From contig NZ_JAIVAJ010000008.1 in assembly GCF_020171725.1 (NCBI RefSeq), positions 62,001 through 126,000 on the forward strand: 64,000 nucleotides of DNA. Reading direction: 5' to 3'. This document shows positions 56,500-64,000 of the stretch, in pieces. Under the pieces are notes generated by a model. The model searched no databases and was not told the origin of the DNA. It was given only the letters and a program-made list of their open reading frames with translations. The DNA is from Halobacillus litoralis (GTDB taxonomy: Bacteria; Bacillota; Bacilli; Bacillales; Halobacillaceae). Numbering within the stretch: the first letter of the stretch is position 1; each line of letters begins with the position of its first letter. A program made the position numbers and the translations under genes.

Positions 56500-56551
56500 A
56501 ATGCCTGAACTCCAATCCTTACAGTGATAAAGAGGTTGGAGTCAGGCACTA
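56500..56551 (+). repeat. REP-like hairpin copy 6
   Basis: ATGCCTGAACTCCAATCC, then TTACAGTGATAAAG and AGGTTGGAGTCAGGCACT. Arms TGCCTGA-CTCCA and TGGAGTCAGGCA pair fully. It lies at the 3' end of the SLH gene and overlaps the end of the convergent 56542-56817 gene. Confidence 0.88.
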
Positions 56552-56817
56552 TTAAAAAAGCATCCATTTTCCCCTTTTGAAAAAGGAGGATACTTTGTAA
56601 AAATCAATGAAACAAGTAGACCAAAACCAGAAAAAACAGCTGAATTTATAGCTCCGAATCCACTCATCGTATAAGTCTTATAGATCAACCAGATGGTAAT
56701 AAGACTTACTAGTAAAGCAGGTATATAATATCTTTTTTGTTTACAGGTATTAATTTTCAGCAGTAAATAAACGATTTGAAAAAGTAGAGCAGCTAGAAGT
56801 GCCACCTTAAAAATCAT
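56542..56817 (-). CDS. Small membrane protein, unknown
   Basis: A 91-residue protein with three membrane segments (VALLAALLFQIVYLLLKI, YIPALLVSLITIWLIYKTY, INSAVFSGFGLLVSLIF). AAGGGG lies 8 bases before ATG 56817. Its last codons run into the REP-like element, so the C-terminus (GENGCFFNSA) may have been replaced by the insertion. Not recognised. Confidence 0.6.
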   Translation of the reverse strand: MIFKVALLAALLFQIVYLLLKINTCKQKRYYIPALLVSLITIWLIYKTYTMSGFGAINSAVFSGFGLLVSLIFTKYPPFSKGENGCFFNSA

Positions 56818-56884
56818 TTTCGAGCCCCTTCCCAACCGTCATTTTCAGTATTTGCATACATTACAGAAAGGCTGTAAACATCGT

Positions 56885-57085
56885 CTATTGAGTATGACGA
56901 TTAAAATTCTTCTTCGTTACGATACCCGACCAGAAGAAGTATGCAGCAGCTAGCATCGAGCTTGTTAAGAACACTATATTCAGCCATAGCCAGCCCTCGT
57001 CTGTAACGATTCGGTCTATGTCATGCGCTGCGCTTAATAGTAATAGAAAAGACAACAAAAAATTCACGAACGGACGCTTAATCAT
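56885..57085 (-). CDS. Small membrane protein, two helices
   Basis: A 66-residue protein with FVNFLLSFLLLLSAAHDIDR and LWLNIVFLTSSMLAAAYFFW as membrane segments and a basic tail KKNFNRHTQ. GGAAGGAG precedes ATG 57085. It ends 67 bases before the 56542-56817 gene starts, perhaps one transcript. Function unknown. Confidence 0.6.
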   Translation of the reverse strand: MIKRPFVNFLLSFLLLLSAAHDIDRIVTDEGWLWLNIVFLTSSMLAAAYFFWSGIVTKKNFNRHTQ

Positions 57086-57211
57086 ATAATGACTCCTTCC
57101 ACTTGAGAACCCTTCCCCTGCACAGTGTATCCATAACCAACGATGTGGGACGGGCATTTATTTAATCCTCATCTGTCTCTGCATTCGGCATTCCACTTAT
57201 GTATAAAATCT

Positions 57212-57883
57212 TTAAATGAATCGCTCTACATACTCACCAAAGATTCTCTTCATCACTTTAGGCGTGTTCCCCACATAAACATTCATTTGTTCCTCATTCG
57301 ATACGAATTGCTCCGAATTACTTTCCTCTGTCGGAAAATCAGATATCCCTTTAATAATCAGGCACTCCACATCGTTCTTCCCGCAGATATAAGCAATGGC
57401 ACCCGCTTCTGTATCGGCTATCGTGATCCCGTTTTCCTGAAGCTCCAAATAGTCCTTCCACATCACCACCGCTTTATCAGCAGTGCCGATGGTTCCGGTA
57501 TGAAAATCGTCTCCGTATTTGGATAAATCGATGTCGACTACGAAGGACTGCTTAATGAAAGGCTCGATCTCCTTTACGGTGCAGTCGTACTGAACGGCTC
57601 GATCGGGTACGAAAATATCCAAAGGACGGTACTGATCACCGATTCCGGCGCATGTTCCCGCAACGATGACTTTCGTTAAATCGAACGTAGATATCATATA
57701 CTGATTCCCACCGACACCATTCACTTTTCTAACGCCCGTACTGTACAAAACAAGCTCTTTATCATGAATCATTCTCATGAAATACTCGCCATACGGATAG
57801 CTGGAACGTTCGTCATCCTTCACATTGAAGTACTCCAACGCCGCTTCATATTCCCACTTCGTCGCCATACTGATTCCGATCAT
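57212..57883 (-). CDS. Nucleoside phosphorylase/nucleosidase-fold protein
   Basis: A 223-residue protein of the PNP/UDP phosphorylase fold, closest in layout to MTA/SAH nucleosidase-like proteins: MIGISMATKWEYEAALEYFN at the start, VIVAGTCAGIGDQYRPLDIFVPDRAVQYD (the GxxG core and substrate loop) and NGITIADTEAGAIAYICGKN with the acidic residues that hold ribose, then CLIIKGISDFP. It hydrolyses or phosphorolyses a nucleoside; the substrate is not fixed. ATG 57883 has AAGGGGTGAG upstream. Stands alone. Confidence 0.85.
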   Translation of the reverse strand: MIGISMATKWEYEAALEYFNVKDDERSSYPYGEYFMRMIHDKELVLYSTGVRKVNGVGGNQYMISTFDLTKVIVAGTCAGIGDQYRPLDIFVPDRAVQYDCTVKEIEPFIKQSFVVDIDLSKYGDDFHTGTIGTADKAVVMWKDYLELQENGITIADTEAGAIAYICGKNDVECLIIKGISDFPTEESNSEQFVSNEEQMNVYVGNTPKVMKRIFGEYVERFI

Positions 57884-58082
57884 GCCCTCACCCCTTCGCT
57901 TTTTAACTTGATACAAAGCAACTCCATTCGGCTTCCATTCTGATACCAATTATTTCAAAATTATATCAATTGCTCAACTATTGATTCCCAAATTTTTAAA
58001 ACTTATGAAAACATTGAGCATAAATCGCAATCCCCATCTATAATGAAGCTAATGGTATTCGTTTACAGGAGGGAGTTTTTTG

Positions 58083-58784
58083 ATGAGAGTTACGACGATC
58101 GACACCTTAACACAGGTCACATTCATGCCGGGATGGTTCCCGATCAACTGCTACATCGTGGAGGAAGAAAACGATCTGACTGTGGTCGACACGGGCATGT
58201 CGTTCAGCACGAAGGCTATATTACAAGCCGCTGAAAAAATCGGAAAGCCGATACGGAATATCGTGGTCACGCATGCTCATACTGATCATATCGGTGGAAT
58301 CGACCGTCTGAAGGAAGCACAACCGGACAGTACATTTTATTTACCGAAACGTGAATTGGAGCTCTTGGAAGGAGATAAGTCGTTGAGAGATGGAGAGGAT
58401 CAGACCCCCATCAAAGGAGGCGTGCCAAAAGGCATTCAGGCACGTCCTGATGAGGTCCTGGTGGATGGTGATCGTATCGGCTCACTGCAGGCGATACATG
58501 CCCCGGGCCACACACCAGGGATGATGGCGTTTATCGACGTCAGGACCAACGCCTTACTCGCAGCAGATGCCTTCCAGAACCATGGCGGCTTCGCTGTCGC
58601 CGGAGACATCCGCTGGCGCTTCCCCTTCCCTGGTCTGGCCACGTGGAGCAAGCCAACAGCCATCGAAACCGCCCGGACGTTAGCTGACTATCAACCTGCC
58701 ATCCTCGCACTGGGGCACGGCGATCTATTGATGAACCCCGTTCCAAAGATGCAGGAGGCCATCAATCAAGCACCACAAAAGTAA
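58083..58784 (+). CDS. Metallo-beta-lactamase-fold hydrolase
   Basis: A 233-residue cytoplasmic metal-dependent hydrolase. The metal motif is THAHTDHIGGIDRL, with further ligands in HAPGHTPGMMAFID (His), LAADAF (Asp) and the C-terminal ALGHGDL (His). The N-terminal INCYIVEEENDLTVVDTGMS is typical. The group includes glyoxalase II-like and lactonase-like proteins of Bacillaceae; the substrate is unknown. ATG 58083 is 8 bases after GGAGGGAG. Confidence 0.9.
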   Translation: MRVTTIDTLTQVTFMPGWFPINCYIVEEENDLTVVDTGMSFSTKAILQAAEKIGKPIRNIVVTHAHTDHIGGIDRLKEAQPDSTFYLPKRELELLEGDKSLRDGEDQTPIKGGVPKGIQARPDEVLVDGDRIGSLQAIHAPGHTPGMMAFIDVRTNALLAADAFQNHGGFAVAGDIRWRFPFPGLATWSKPTAIETARTLADYQPAILALGHGDLLMNPVPKMQEAINQAPQK

Positions 58785-59018
58785 ATGACACTCGGACATT
58801 TGTGAGTATTTGCTTTTATAAGGAAAAAACCATCTAGAGAAAGAAAGAGGGTTATGCGAAAGAGGAAAAATAGGGGGTGATGAAGGATTTTTCCAACATC
58901 ACTTCTCTTTCGTAAGATAACTTTCAAATAGTCTATAAAACGCTCAAAATATGAGAGTGCAAGAGAAACTATATATACAATGCTCTAAATACTTTACTAT
59001 AGAGGGTTTGCGAATCAT
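58785..59018. other. Intergenic stretch without a gene
   Basis: AT-rich sequence between convergent genes. It holds a weak pairing GGTGATGAAG/CTTCTCTTTC-like region but no clear terminator. The shift to AT-rich sequence that continues to the window end starts here. Confidence 0.4.
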
Positions 59019-59423
59019 TCAGCTTTCTAATCTAGACTCCAAATCTTGAATTATCTGTTTAATGATATTTATATCTTTATAATCCTCTTCAGTTAAATAA
59101 AGTGGATTTTTTTCTCCAGCCAGGTCTTCCAATCTGGAGATTGTATCATGAATAACATCCTCAACATTGTCCATCAATGATTTTGTACCTTGGCTAGTAT
59201 AAGTCTGATCCCCTAATTTATAGTATCCTCTCTTTGTATTTGTATAGCCTTGTCTTTCAACTAATTCACGCATTGTGCCAGAAAAATTACCTTGGGTGAA
59301 TTCCGTATCTGTCTGAGAGTGAATGTATTCTTTGATTTCCTTCAAACTCTTTTCTTTTCCATCCTGCAAAAACTGCTTAACATAGTATTTTATTTCCTCT
59401 GCGTTCGATTTGAATTGTCTCAT
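59019..59423 (-). CDS. Putative winged-helix DNA-binding protein
   Basis: A 134-residue charged cytoplasmic protein. Residues 1-70 look like a winged helix: IKYYVKQFLQDGKEKSLKEIKEYIHSQ, TQGNFSGTMRELVERQGYTN and a Gly-rich wing RGYYKLG. The C-terminal half is helical (LMDNVEDVIHDTISRLEDLAG ... DINIIKQIIQDLESRL). AAGGAGGAG is upstream of ATG 59423. Its promoter region carries repeated ACAACA motifs; a gene with a related motif in its promoter lies 520 bases away in the opposite direction. I infer a regulator of that pair. Confidence 0.65.
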   Translation of the reverse strand: MRQFKSNAEEIKYYVKQFLQDGKEKSLKEIKEYIHSQTDTEFTQGNFSGTMRELVERQGYTNTKRGYYKLGDQTYTSQGTKSLMDNVEDVIHDTISRLEDLAGEKNPLYLTEEDYKDINIIKQIIQDLESRLES

Positions 59424-59480
59424 CAGTAATCTTCTCCTCCTTTTATGGTACAAAAAAGTTTTGTGTTGTATTTCATATTA

Positions 59481-59530
59481 CTGTATCAACGATCCAAACA
59501 CAACAAAAAGACAACAAAAACAACAAATAA
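59481..59530 (-). promoter_or_regulatory. Promoter with three ACAACA direct repeats
   Basis: On the minus strand TTGTGT, a 17-base spacer and TAATAT form a promoter for 59019-59423. The plus strand shows ACACAACAAAAAGACAACAA and a further ACAACAAAT, three evenly spaced ACAAC(A) repeats overlapping and upstream of the -35 box. Confidence 0.55.
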
Positions 59531-59578
59531 TCCTTAGCTGTATCGGTGCTATCGGGAAGATATTTTGATAAACACGAC

Positions 59579-59608
59579 TTTTCATTAAGCAGGCGGGCTT
59601 AATGAAAA
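59579..59608. repeat. Perfect 12-bp inverted repeat
   Basis: TTTTCATTAAGC and GCTTAATGAAAA separated by AGGCGG. It has no T-run on the outer side in either direction beyond its own arm, so it may be an operator, an RNA stem or a scar. The rest of 59531-59805 holds no gene. Confidence 0.6.
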
Positions 59609-59805
59609 ACAAGCTTCACACTCCTTCTCAATCCCTAAAGTCCATCACTGTACCCTCAAGCATCCCTCGTGAAGAGGCATACTGGCAGATGTACACTTAT
59701 TATCCTTACACTTGCTATGAAATTTAAGCAACATTTGTCAAGGATGATGAAATGAAAAAGCATAGTTTATTCCTGATAACCTCTCACCCAACTTTACGGA
59801 CTTAT

Positions 59806-59842
59806 AAAACAACGTTGACAACATTGTTTTATTTGTGTTTTA
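59806..59842 (+). promoter_or_regulatory. Promoter/operator of 59941-60369
   Basis: A consensus TTGACA (59815-59820) lies between the inverted arms AAAACAA and TTGTTTT (59806-59830), followed by TTTTAATATA as -10 region. A repressor bound to the repeat would cover the -35 box. The ACAAC/GTTGT motif is shared with the 59481-59530 promoter. Confidence 0.6.
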
Positions 59843-59940
59843 ATATACACATGAGCCGCTTATCATCAACCGTTGCGTTGCAAGTACAGACGAGAAGGGA
59901 TATAAGCAGGACATATATTATTAGTCTGGGAGTGGATAAA

Positions 59941-60369
59941 ATGGGAAAGTTAATGATTGCCGATCAAAGATGGTTAGACAATTTGGAAAGCCAAAATATT
60001 TCCAAAGAAGATGAAGTCAATTTCTGGTCAACTAAGAACTCTAGTTTAGAAGAAGGAGATTACTTCCTTCTAACAAGCGGAAGAGAGGATGGCAATTGCA
60101 AAATCGAGGCTATTGCCCAATTTGTTAGAAATGAAGACTTACCAGTAGATGAGGCATGGGAAAGTTTCAACCAGCTTAATGGGGCAGTAAATTACGAAGA
60201 GTTTAAGCAAATGGTTTCGGAAGTTATCAACGTGAATAATGGGTTAATTACATGCACAGTATTGAATAACTATACTCCAATTGAACAAAGTGAGGGCAAA
60301 TCTCTAACATACAAAATTCCAGGAACCGGTAAATTAAGGGCTTCAGGCATTTTCATCTCGAAACGTTGA
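59941..60369 (+). CDS. Unknown cytoplasmic protein, possible PUA/EVE-like fold
   Basis: A 142-residue protein. EVNFWSTKNSSLEEGDYFLLTSGRE, followed by CKIEAIAQFVRNEDLPVDEAWESFNQ, resembles the beginning of ASCH/EVE-type PUA-fold domains (a W-S/N-x-N segment, then EGDxxLL), which bind modified nucleic-acid bases; this is a weak structural guess. It ends in a strand-rich part IPGTGKLRASGIFIS. ATG 59941 follows GGGAGTGG and lies downstream of the promoter, so the longer frame from 59752 is not used. It pairs with 59019-59423 by promoter motif. Confidence 0.65.
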   Translation: MGKLMIADQRWLDNLESQNISKEDEVNFWSTKNSSLEEGDYFLLTSGREDGNCKIEAIAQFVRNEDLPVDEAWESFNQLNGAVNYEEFKQMVSEVINVNNGLITCTVLNNYTPIEQSEGKSLTYKIPGTGKLRASGIFISKR

Positions 60370-60389
60370 CCATAAAAACCCCATCTTAT

Positions 60390-60424
60390 AAAAGCCGTTT
60401 GATACCAGTCAAACGGCTTTTATT
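60390..60424. terminator. Terminator of 59941-60369
   Basis: AAAAGCCGTTTGA and TCAAACGGCTTTT pair perfectly around TACCAG; T and A runs on both sides make it bidirectional. Confidence 0.92.
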
Positions 60425-60528
60425 TACTTCAGAGAGCCTTTGTGGTTACAAATTAACTAAAGACCGTGCTTGCAAACCGATATTCAACGATGATCGAGTC
60501 GTGGTAGTCAAGGGCATGCCTATCACTC

Positions 60529-61719
60529 TTAGTACTTAATCATATAGGCCATACCCGTGAAGATATACTCCACACCCTCTACTTCTACTGAACCACCATT
60601 TCCTCTAGCAGACGATGATTTCACATTATATTCTACTTCTTTTACACTTACCCCTAACTCCTTAGAAATGAATTTGTATATATCTTCTTTCACACTACCT
60701 TCTGAAGAAGGCGAAAACATCATGCCAAACGTACGTCCTTCTTCTCTATTTTCTTTCTTGTTAATCACTACCACACTTTTCCCATCTACCTTCACTTCAG
60801 CTCCATCTTTACCAGAAGGCTCTACAACATAGCCCTCAAAATGTTCTTTCGTCTTTTCTAACGCCTCATTCACAATTTCTGAAGACTCTTCTTTCACTTT
60901 CTCTTTCGGCTCCTCATACACAGGGCGTTGCTTTGTTTCATCTTCCGACGTATCTGGACGGTCTTCAACGGAACGTCCATCAACTTTCTCCTGCCCTTGC
61001 TTCGCTTTCTCAATTAAGGACCTCTGCGTCTCTGTTTTATCCAATGCCTCCTCACCAAGGCGATTCATACCATTATTGTACATTCGATACAAAAACACTA
61101 CAGCTTGCACACGAGTCAAGGACTGCTTGTGACCATACCGTTCCAATATACTCCCAGACTCCTTAACACCCTGTGTAATTTCTTTTTCAAACAAATACTG
61201 AATCGAATCTTCCAATTCATAATTCTGTCCGAATACATACGCAATCGTCTGCGCAAACACACCACGTTGAACCGGTTTTACTCGATAAAACTCATTATCA
61301 TACCCCATCAACGGCGCTTCTATCTTCGCTAAATTCACATATGAACCATCCGACCAATGCCCTAAGTTATAAGGATAAATTCTTTCATCAACTTGAACCT
61401 TATCTAAATCCTTGAAGAACCTGGATAAAATGGCCGCAAACTGCCCCTCTGTCAACTTCAGATGAGGCTTAAACAAACCATTCTCATAACCTTGAATCAA
61501 ACCATTTTGTGCCCCCCACTGAACTGCATCAGAGGCCCAATAATCATCTGCTATATCACTAAACGAACTCGGCTCGGTGACTCTCAAATCATTCAAAGCA
61601 TACCTCTTATCTTCCAATGTTATATTCGCATGGACGTTTTCTTCTCCAATACTTAGGCTTAATGTTCCGACAAGCATAGCCACAATGATTAATCTTCTCC
61701 ATATCTTCGCTTGATACAT
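60529..61719 (-). CDS. Exported SLH-domain surface protein
   Basis: A 396-residue protein. Signal peptide (KIWRRLIIVAMLVGTLSLSI), then three SLH motifs over residues about 50-230: SFSDIADDYWASDAVQWGAQ-NGLIQGYENGLFKPHLKLTE, a middle diverged one (GHWSDGSYVNLAKIEAPLMGYDN) and LEDSIQYLFEKEITQGVKES. A charged Lys/Glu linker (about 240-300) precedes a C-terminal domain with VEYNVKSSSARGNGGSVEVEG. ATG 61719 has AAGAGGTG upstream. It lies directly downstream of the metalloprotease gene and is probably co-transcribed with it. Confidence 0.85.
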   Translation of the reverse strand: MYQAKIWRRLIIVAMLVGTLSLSIGEENVHANITLEDKRYALNDLRVTEPSSFSDIADDYWASDAVQWGAQNGLIQGYENGLFKPHLKLTEGQFAAILSRFFKDLDKVQVDERIYPYNLGHWSDGSYVNLAKIEAPLMGYDNEFYRVKPVQRGVFAQTIAYVFGQNYELEDSIQYLFEKEITQGVKESGSILERYGHKQSLTRVQAVVFLYRMYNNGMNRLGEEALDKTETQRSLIEKAKQGQEKVDGRSVEDRPDTSEDETKQRPVYEEPKEKVKEESSEIVNEALEKTKEHFEGYVVEPSGKDGAEVKVDGKSVVVINKKENREEGRTFGMMFSPSSEGSVKEDIYKFISKELGVSVKEVEYNVKSSSARGNGGSVEVEGVEYIFTGMAYMIKY

Positions 61720-61797
61720 TATAATACACCTCTTCTTAGTTACACTTTTTAGAAAGCAGACATCACTCAAACAAATATTCTTTCGAAATAATCACTT

Positions 61798-63927
61798 CTA
61801 TTGATAAGATGATCTGATTCTAAAAGCTCTCTTCTCTTCCTCTTCGTATACAGTCAATTCAATTGTCTTATCGTCTAATTTCCATTTATCCACGAATACA
61901 TTTCCATTGTGGTTAAGGTATCCGACCTCTTCAAAGGACTCGTCTGGAGTTCCGTATTCATCAACTAAATCTTGATAGAATGTGAGTCGGAGCTTTTCTT
62001 TCGTTTGATTACTTTCACCCCAATATCTTAGACTCATCACTTCATCAGATGTATATTCAATACTCATCCGGTCAATAAAAACTGTGTTGTCCACCGGATG
62101 TCCGAAGATCTTATCAACCATATAATCTTGATTCATGTATTCGCGATCCCCAAAAGTGTAATAAGGTTCTGTTCTTAGAAGTTCTTTAACCTCATCTGTC
62201 GTCATGTCCCCTTCTATCACATCAATATAATTTTCTTTAGGGAGGACCTTTGATTCATCAATACTTGGATCGATGTAGAACTCTTTCTTTACAGGAGAGG
62301 TAGCGTGACCATCCATATCCTCTAAATTCCTTACAAATAATCCGAAGGTTCCACCTTCTTCTAATTGTTCTTCATTACCTTTTACTTTGATGACGTTTGG
62401 CTTTACTTGTTGAATTGTGGATTTGATTATAAATCCATGCCCATTACGTATATAGATGTTTTCTTTGTTCACAGAACTAGGCTTTATGGCTTCACTCAAT
62501 TTAATAGTCCACTCTTTACTTTCAGAAACTTCATCAACCCCTTCGATAGAACGAGCTTCTGGTAGTACTGTGAATGGTATAGATTTTGTAACATAACCCT
62601 TAAGACTCAATCTCATGTTTCCTTCTCCAGCTTTTAGCGGAATGACTTGGTCTGTTACTGGGTCAACCCTTATAAGTGTAGGCTCATAAGTATAAATGTC
62701 CCTGCGCTTAGAACTCATGTAGGGATTGCTACCATCGCGAAGAACGAGTTCTTTTTCGAACCTTGGTTCATATCCCAGGTCCAATGTCAGTTGGTTCACT
62801 TCAATTTTGGTATCATCCTCTTTTCCGTAACGGAAGAAAGAGATTCGTTCAAGCGTATTCTTCTCATCATTCGGCAGTACGTTCTTTCCTGCCTTAGAGA
62901 GGATATCACCTAAATTGATATCTTTTCTCTGGCTTGTCCAAACGCCTTCAAAGTATTCATATGCAACAAGAACTGCAGGGTGGTCTTCAAAAATCTCTCT
63001 ATTCCTATAATCAATGCTGAAATATCTCTCACCATCCATGACTACAGATAGATCAGTTACTGTTCCTCGTCCTCTATCATAAGGAAATACTTCTTCAGCT
63101 AGAACCATGCGAGACATCTCTGGATTGGTCACACCTGAATTTAAGCCTATTCTTATATGAGAGTCCGATACCTCTTTCACTTGAATCTCCATTTGATTAG
63201 ATGGTATTTGGTAATGAACCCTCGGAGAAACCCCAGATAAACCCTCAAAGTAAGTATCCAATCCTTTTACGTGGGTTGCGAGTGGATTGTATGGGTTCTC
63301 TTGAGGAATGTTTCCGCTCTTATTAGCTGTCTCACTACCATACAAAAGAACATAATCCTCAGCAGCCATCTCTTGAATCCCCCACATGTGATCATCTTGA
63401 TAATGATCGCTTAACAAAGGATCGACAATATTCCTAGCATTCTTATAAGATAAGTTTTCATAGTTTCTGATCGATTCATTATTCTTCCACCAATGGTATT
63501 GAGTAAAATGGTGTCCGTACTCGTGTGCTAACGTTCTTACTTCGTCTTTTAAAGATTTAATGCTTTGAGCCTCTTCAAAAACAATTTCCCCTTTAAATGT
63601 GTTATCAGAAGAAGTATAAGTATAGAACGCAGAACCAAAGTGGTGGTCATCATCTACTAATATAATCCTATCCAAGCTCCTTATTTCTTCACCAAAAGTA
63701 TTATCGAATAATTGAACTGCAAGGAACTTCAATTCGGCGGCATCATCCCATTTTGAGCTGTGGCTGATTAAGGATATTTTGTGATCGTATCCTGGAACCT
63801 TTGCTTCGAATTTTGCATACACCGTTTCGCAATCGTATTTCCCGCAATTGAGCTGTGCATATGAAGTAGGTGAATGTATTCCTAATACGGTTAAAGTAAT
63901 ACCCATTAAAAACAAGAATTTTTTCAA
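61798..63927 (-). CDS. Secreted zinc metalloprotease-like protein with Ig-like C-terminal domains
   Basis: A 709-residue exported protein. Signal peptide KKFLFLMGITLTVLGIHSPT-SYA; the mature start holds a Cys pair (LNCGKYDCETVY). The zincin motif is LAHEYGHHFTQYHWW (HExxH) with a likely third ligand in EMAAEDYVLLYGS downstream. After the catalytic domain (to about residue 210) come strand-rich domains, including LSEAIKPSSVNKENIYIRN, which is like the SbsA Ig-like domain. TTG 63927 is 9 bases from GGAG; GTG 63933 is too close. It is followed by an SLH protein gene 78 bases on. The natural substrate is unknown. Confidence 0.82.
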   Translation of the reverse strand: MKKFLFLMGITLTVLGIHSPTSYAQLNCGKYDCETVYAKFEAKVPGYDHKISLISHSSKWDDAAELKFLAVQLFDNTFGEEIRSLDRIILVDDDHHFGSAFYTYTSSDNTFKGEIVFEEAQSIKSLKDEVRTLAHEYGHHFTQYHWWKNNESIRNYENLSYKNARNIVDPLLSDHYQDDHMWGIQEMAAEDYVLLYGSETANKSGNIPQENPYNPLATHVKGLDTYFEGLSGVSPRVHYQIPSNQMEIQVKEVSDSHIRIGLNSGVTNPEMSRMVLAEEVFPYDRGRGTVTDLSVVMDGERYFSIDYRNREIFEDHPAVLVAYEYFEGVWTSQRKDINLGDILSKAGKNVLPNDEKNTLERISFFRYGKEDDTKIEVNQLTLDLGYEPRFEKELVLRDGSNPYMSSKRRDIYTYEPTLIRVDPVTDQVIPLKAGEGNMRLSLKGYVTKSIPFTVLPEARSIEGVDEVSESKEWTIKLSEAIKPSSVNKENIYIRNGHGFIIKSTIQQVKPNVIKVKGNEEQLEEGGTFGLFVRNLEDMDGHATSPVKKEFYIDPSIDESKVLPKENYIDVIEGDMTTDEVKELLRTEPYYTFGDREYMNQDYMVDKIFGHPVDNTVFIDRMSIEYTSDEVMSLRYWGESNQTKEKLRLTFYQDLVDEYGTPDESFEEVGYLNHNGNVFVDKWKLDDKTIELTVYEEEEKRAFRIRSSYQ

Positions 63928-64000
63928 AATCACTATCTCCTTATTTCGTTTGATTTTGGTAACATTGGGACAAAATATTTCGTTACGTTTGTACAGTGTA

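Noticed and set aside
59752..59940. N-terminal extension of the 59941-60369 protein
   Set aside because: The strong promoter at 59815-59842 lies within this stretch, so it would not be transcribed as an in-frame leader; ATG 59941 has its own ribosome site.

Overview
The window looks like the chromosome of a Gram-positive member of the Bacillaceae. The evidence is strong AGGAGG-type ribosome sites, frequent TTG and GTG starts, lipoboxes, S-layer homology (SLH) proteins, an LXG toxin with a YezG-type immunity protein, a Zur-type operator in front of a zinc-independent S14 paralogue, and an S-box (SAM-I) riboswitch. Two sodium-motive-type TRAP transporters fit a salt-tolerant or marine lifestyle, but the genus cannot be fixed from the sequence. 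No rRNA, tRNA, CRISPR array or complete insertion sequence was seen.

Layout. 1-3 kb: end of a siderophore-binding protein, two FecCD permeases and their ATPase. 3-10 kb: small regulatory, membrane and housekeeping genes, including a TetR regulator with a paired operator and Zur-controlled rpsN2. 10.4-17.3 kb: a SAM-riboswitch-controlled operon of an M20D amidohydrolase and a complete Opp/Dpp peptide importer. 18.4-20.4 kb: pseudouridine catabolism (psuK-psuG). 20.9-28.4 kb: a two-gene membrane system (DUF3100 type), a GAF/PucR regulator, an M20 carbamoylase-type hydrolase and a DctPQM TRAP importer. 28.8-37.2 kb: small lipoproteins, a dienelactone-hydrolase-like protein and a TAXI-type TRAP operon. 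37.3-45.4 kb: a dihydrouridine synthase, a HEPN/MNT toxin-antitoxin pair, an ArsR-controlled flavin reductase/peroxiredoxin/EamA cluster, a large lipoprotein and a methyltransferase. 45.5-51.5 kb: a polymorphic LXG toxin locus with orphan toxin and immunity cassettes. 51.6-58.8 kb: CopC/CopD, an 800-residue SLH protein, a nucleoside phosphorylase and a metallo-beta-lactamase-fold hydrolase. 58.8-64 kb: a more AT-rich tail with a divergent pair of unknown genes, an SLH protein and a secreted zinc metalloprotease.

Two repeat systems stand out. First, four intergenic arrays (10.1, 20.5, 28.5 and 35.5 kb) are built of hairpins repeated at an almost exact 52-nt period. Each is bounded by half-hairpins complementary to each other (ATTGGGAC...GTCCCAAT), is 250-251 nt long with four hairpins or 302 nt with five, and all lie in the same orientation just 3' of genes. 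Second, at least seven long REP-like hairpins with a conserved CAACCTTTTAC core lie at 45-57 kb, and those at 48.4-51.5 kb sit at the boundaries of the toxin and immunity cassettes. I regard these as the most novel signals in the window.

All domain and family assignments come from motif recognition by eye; no database search was run.
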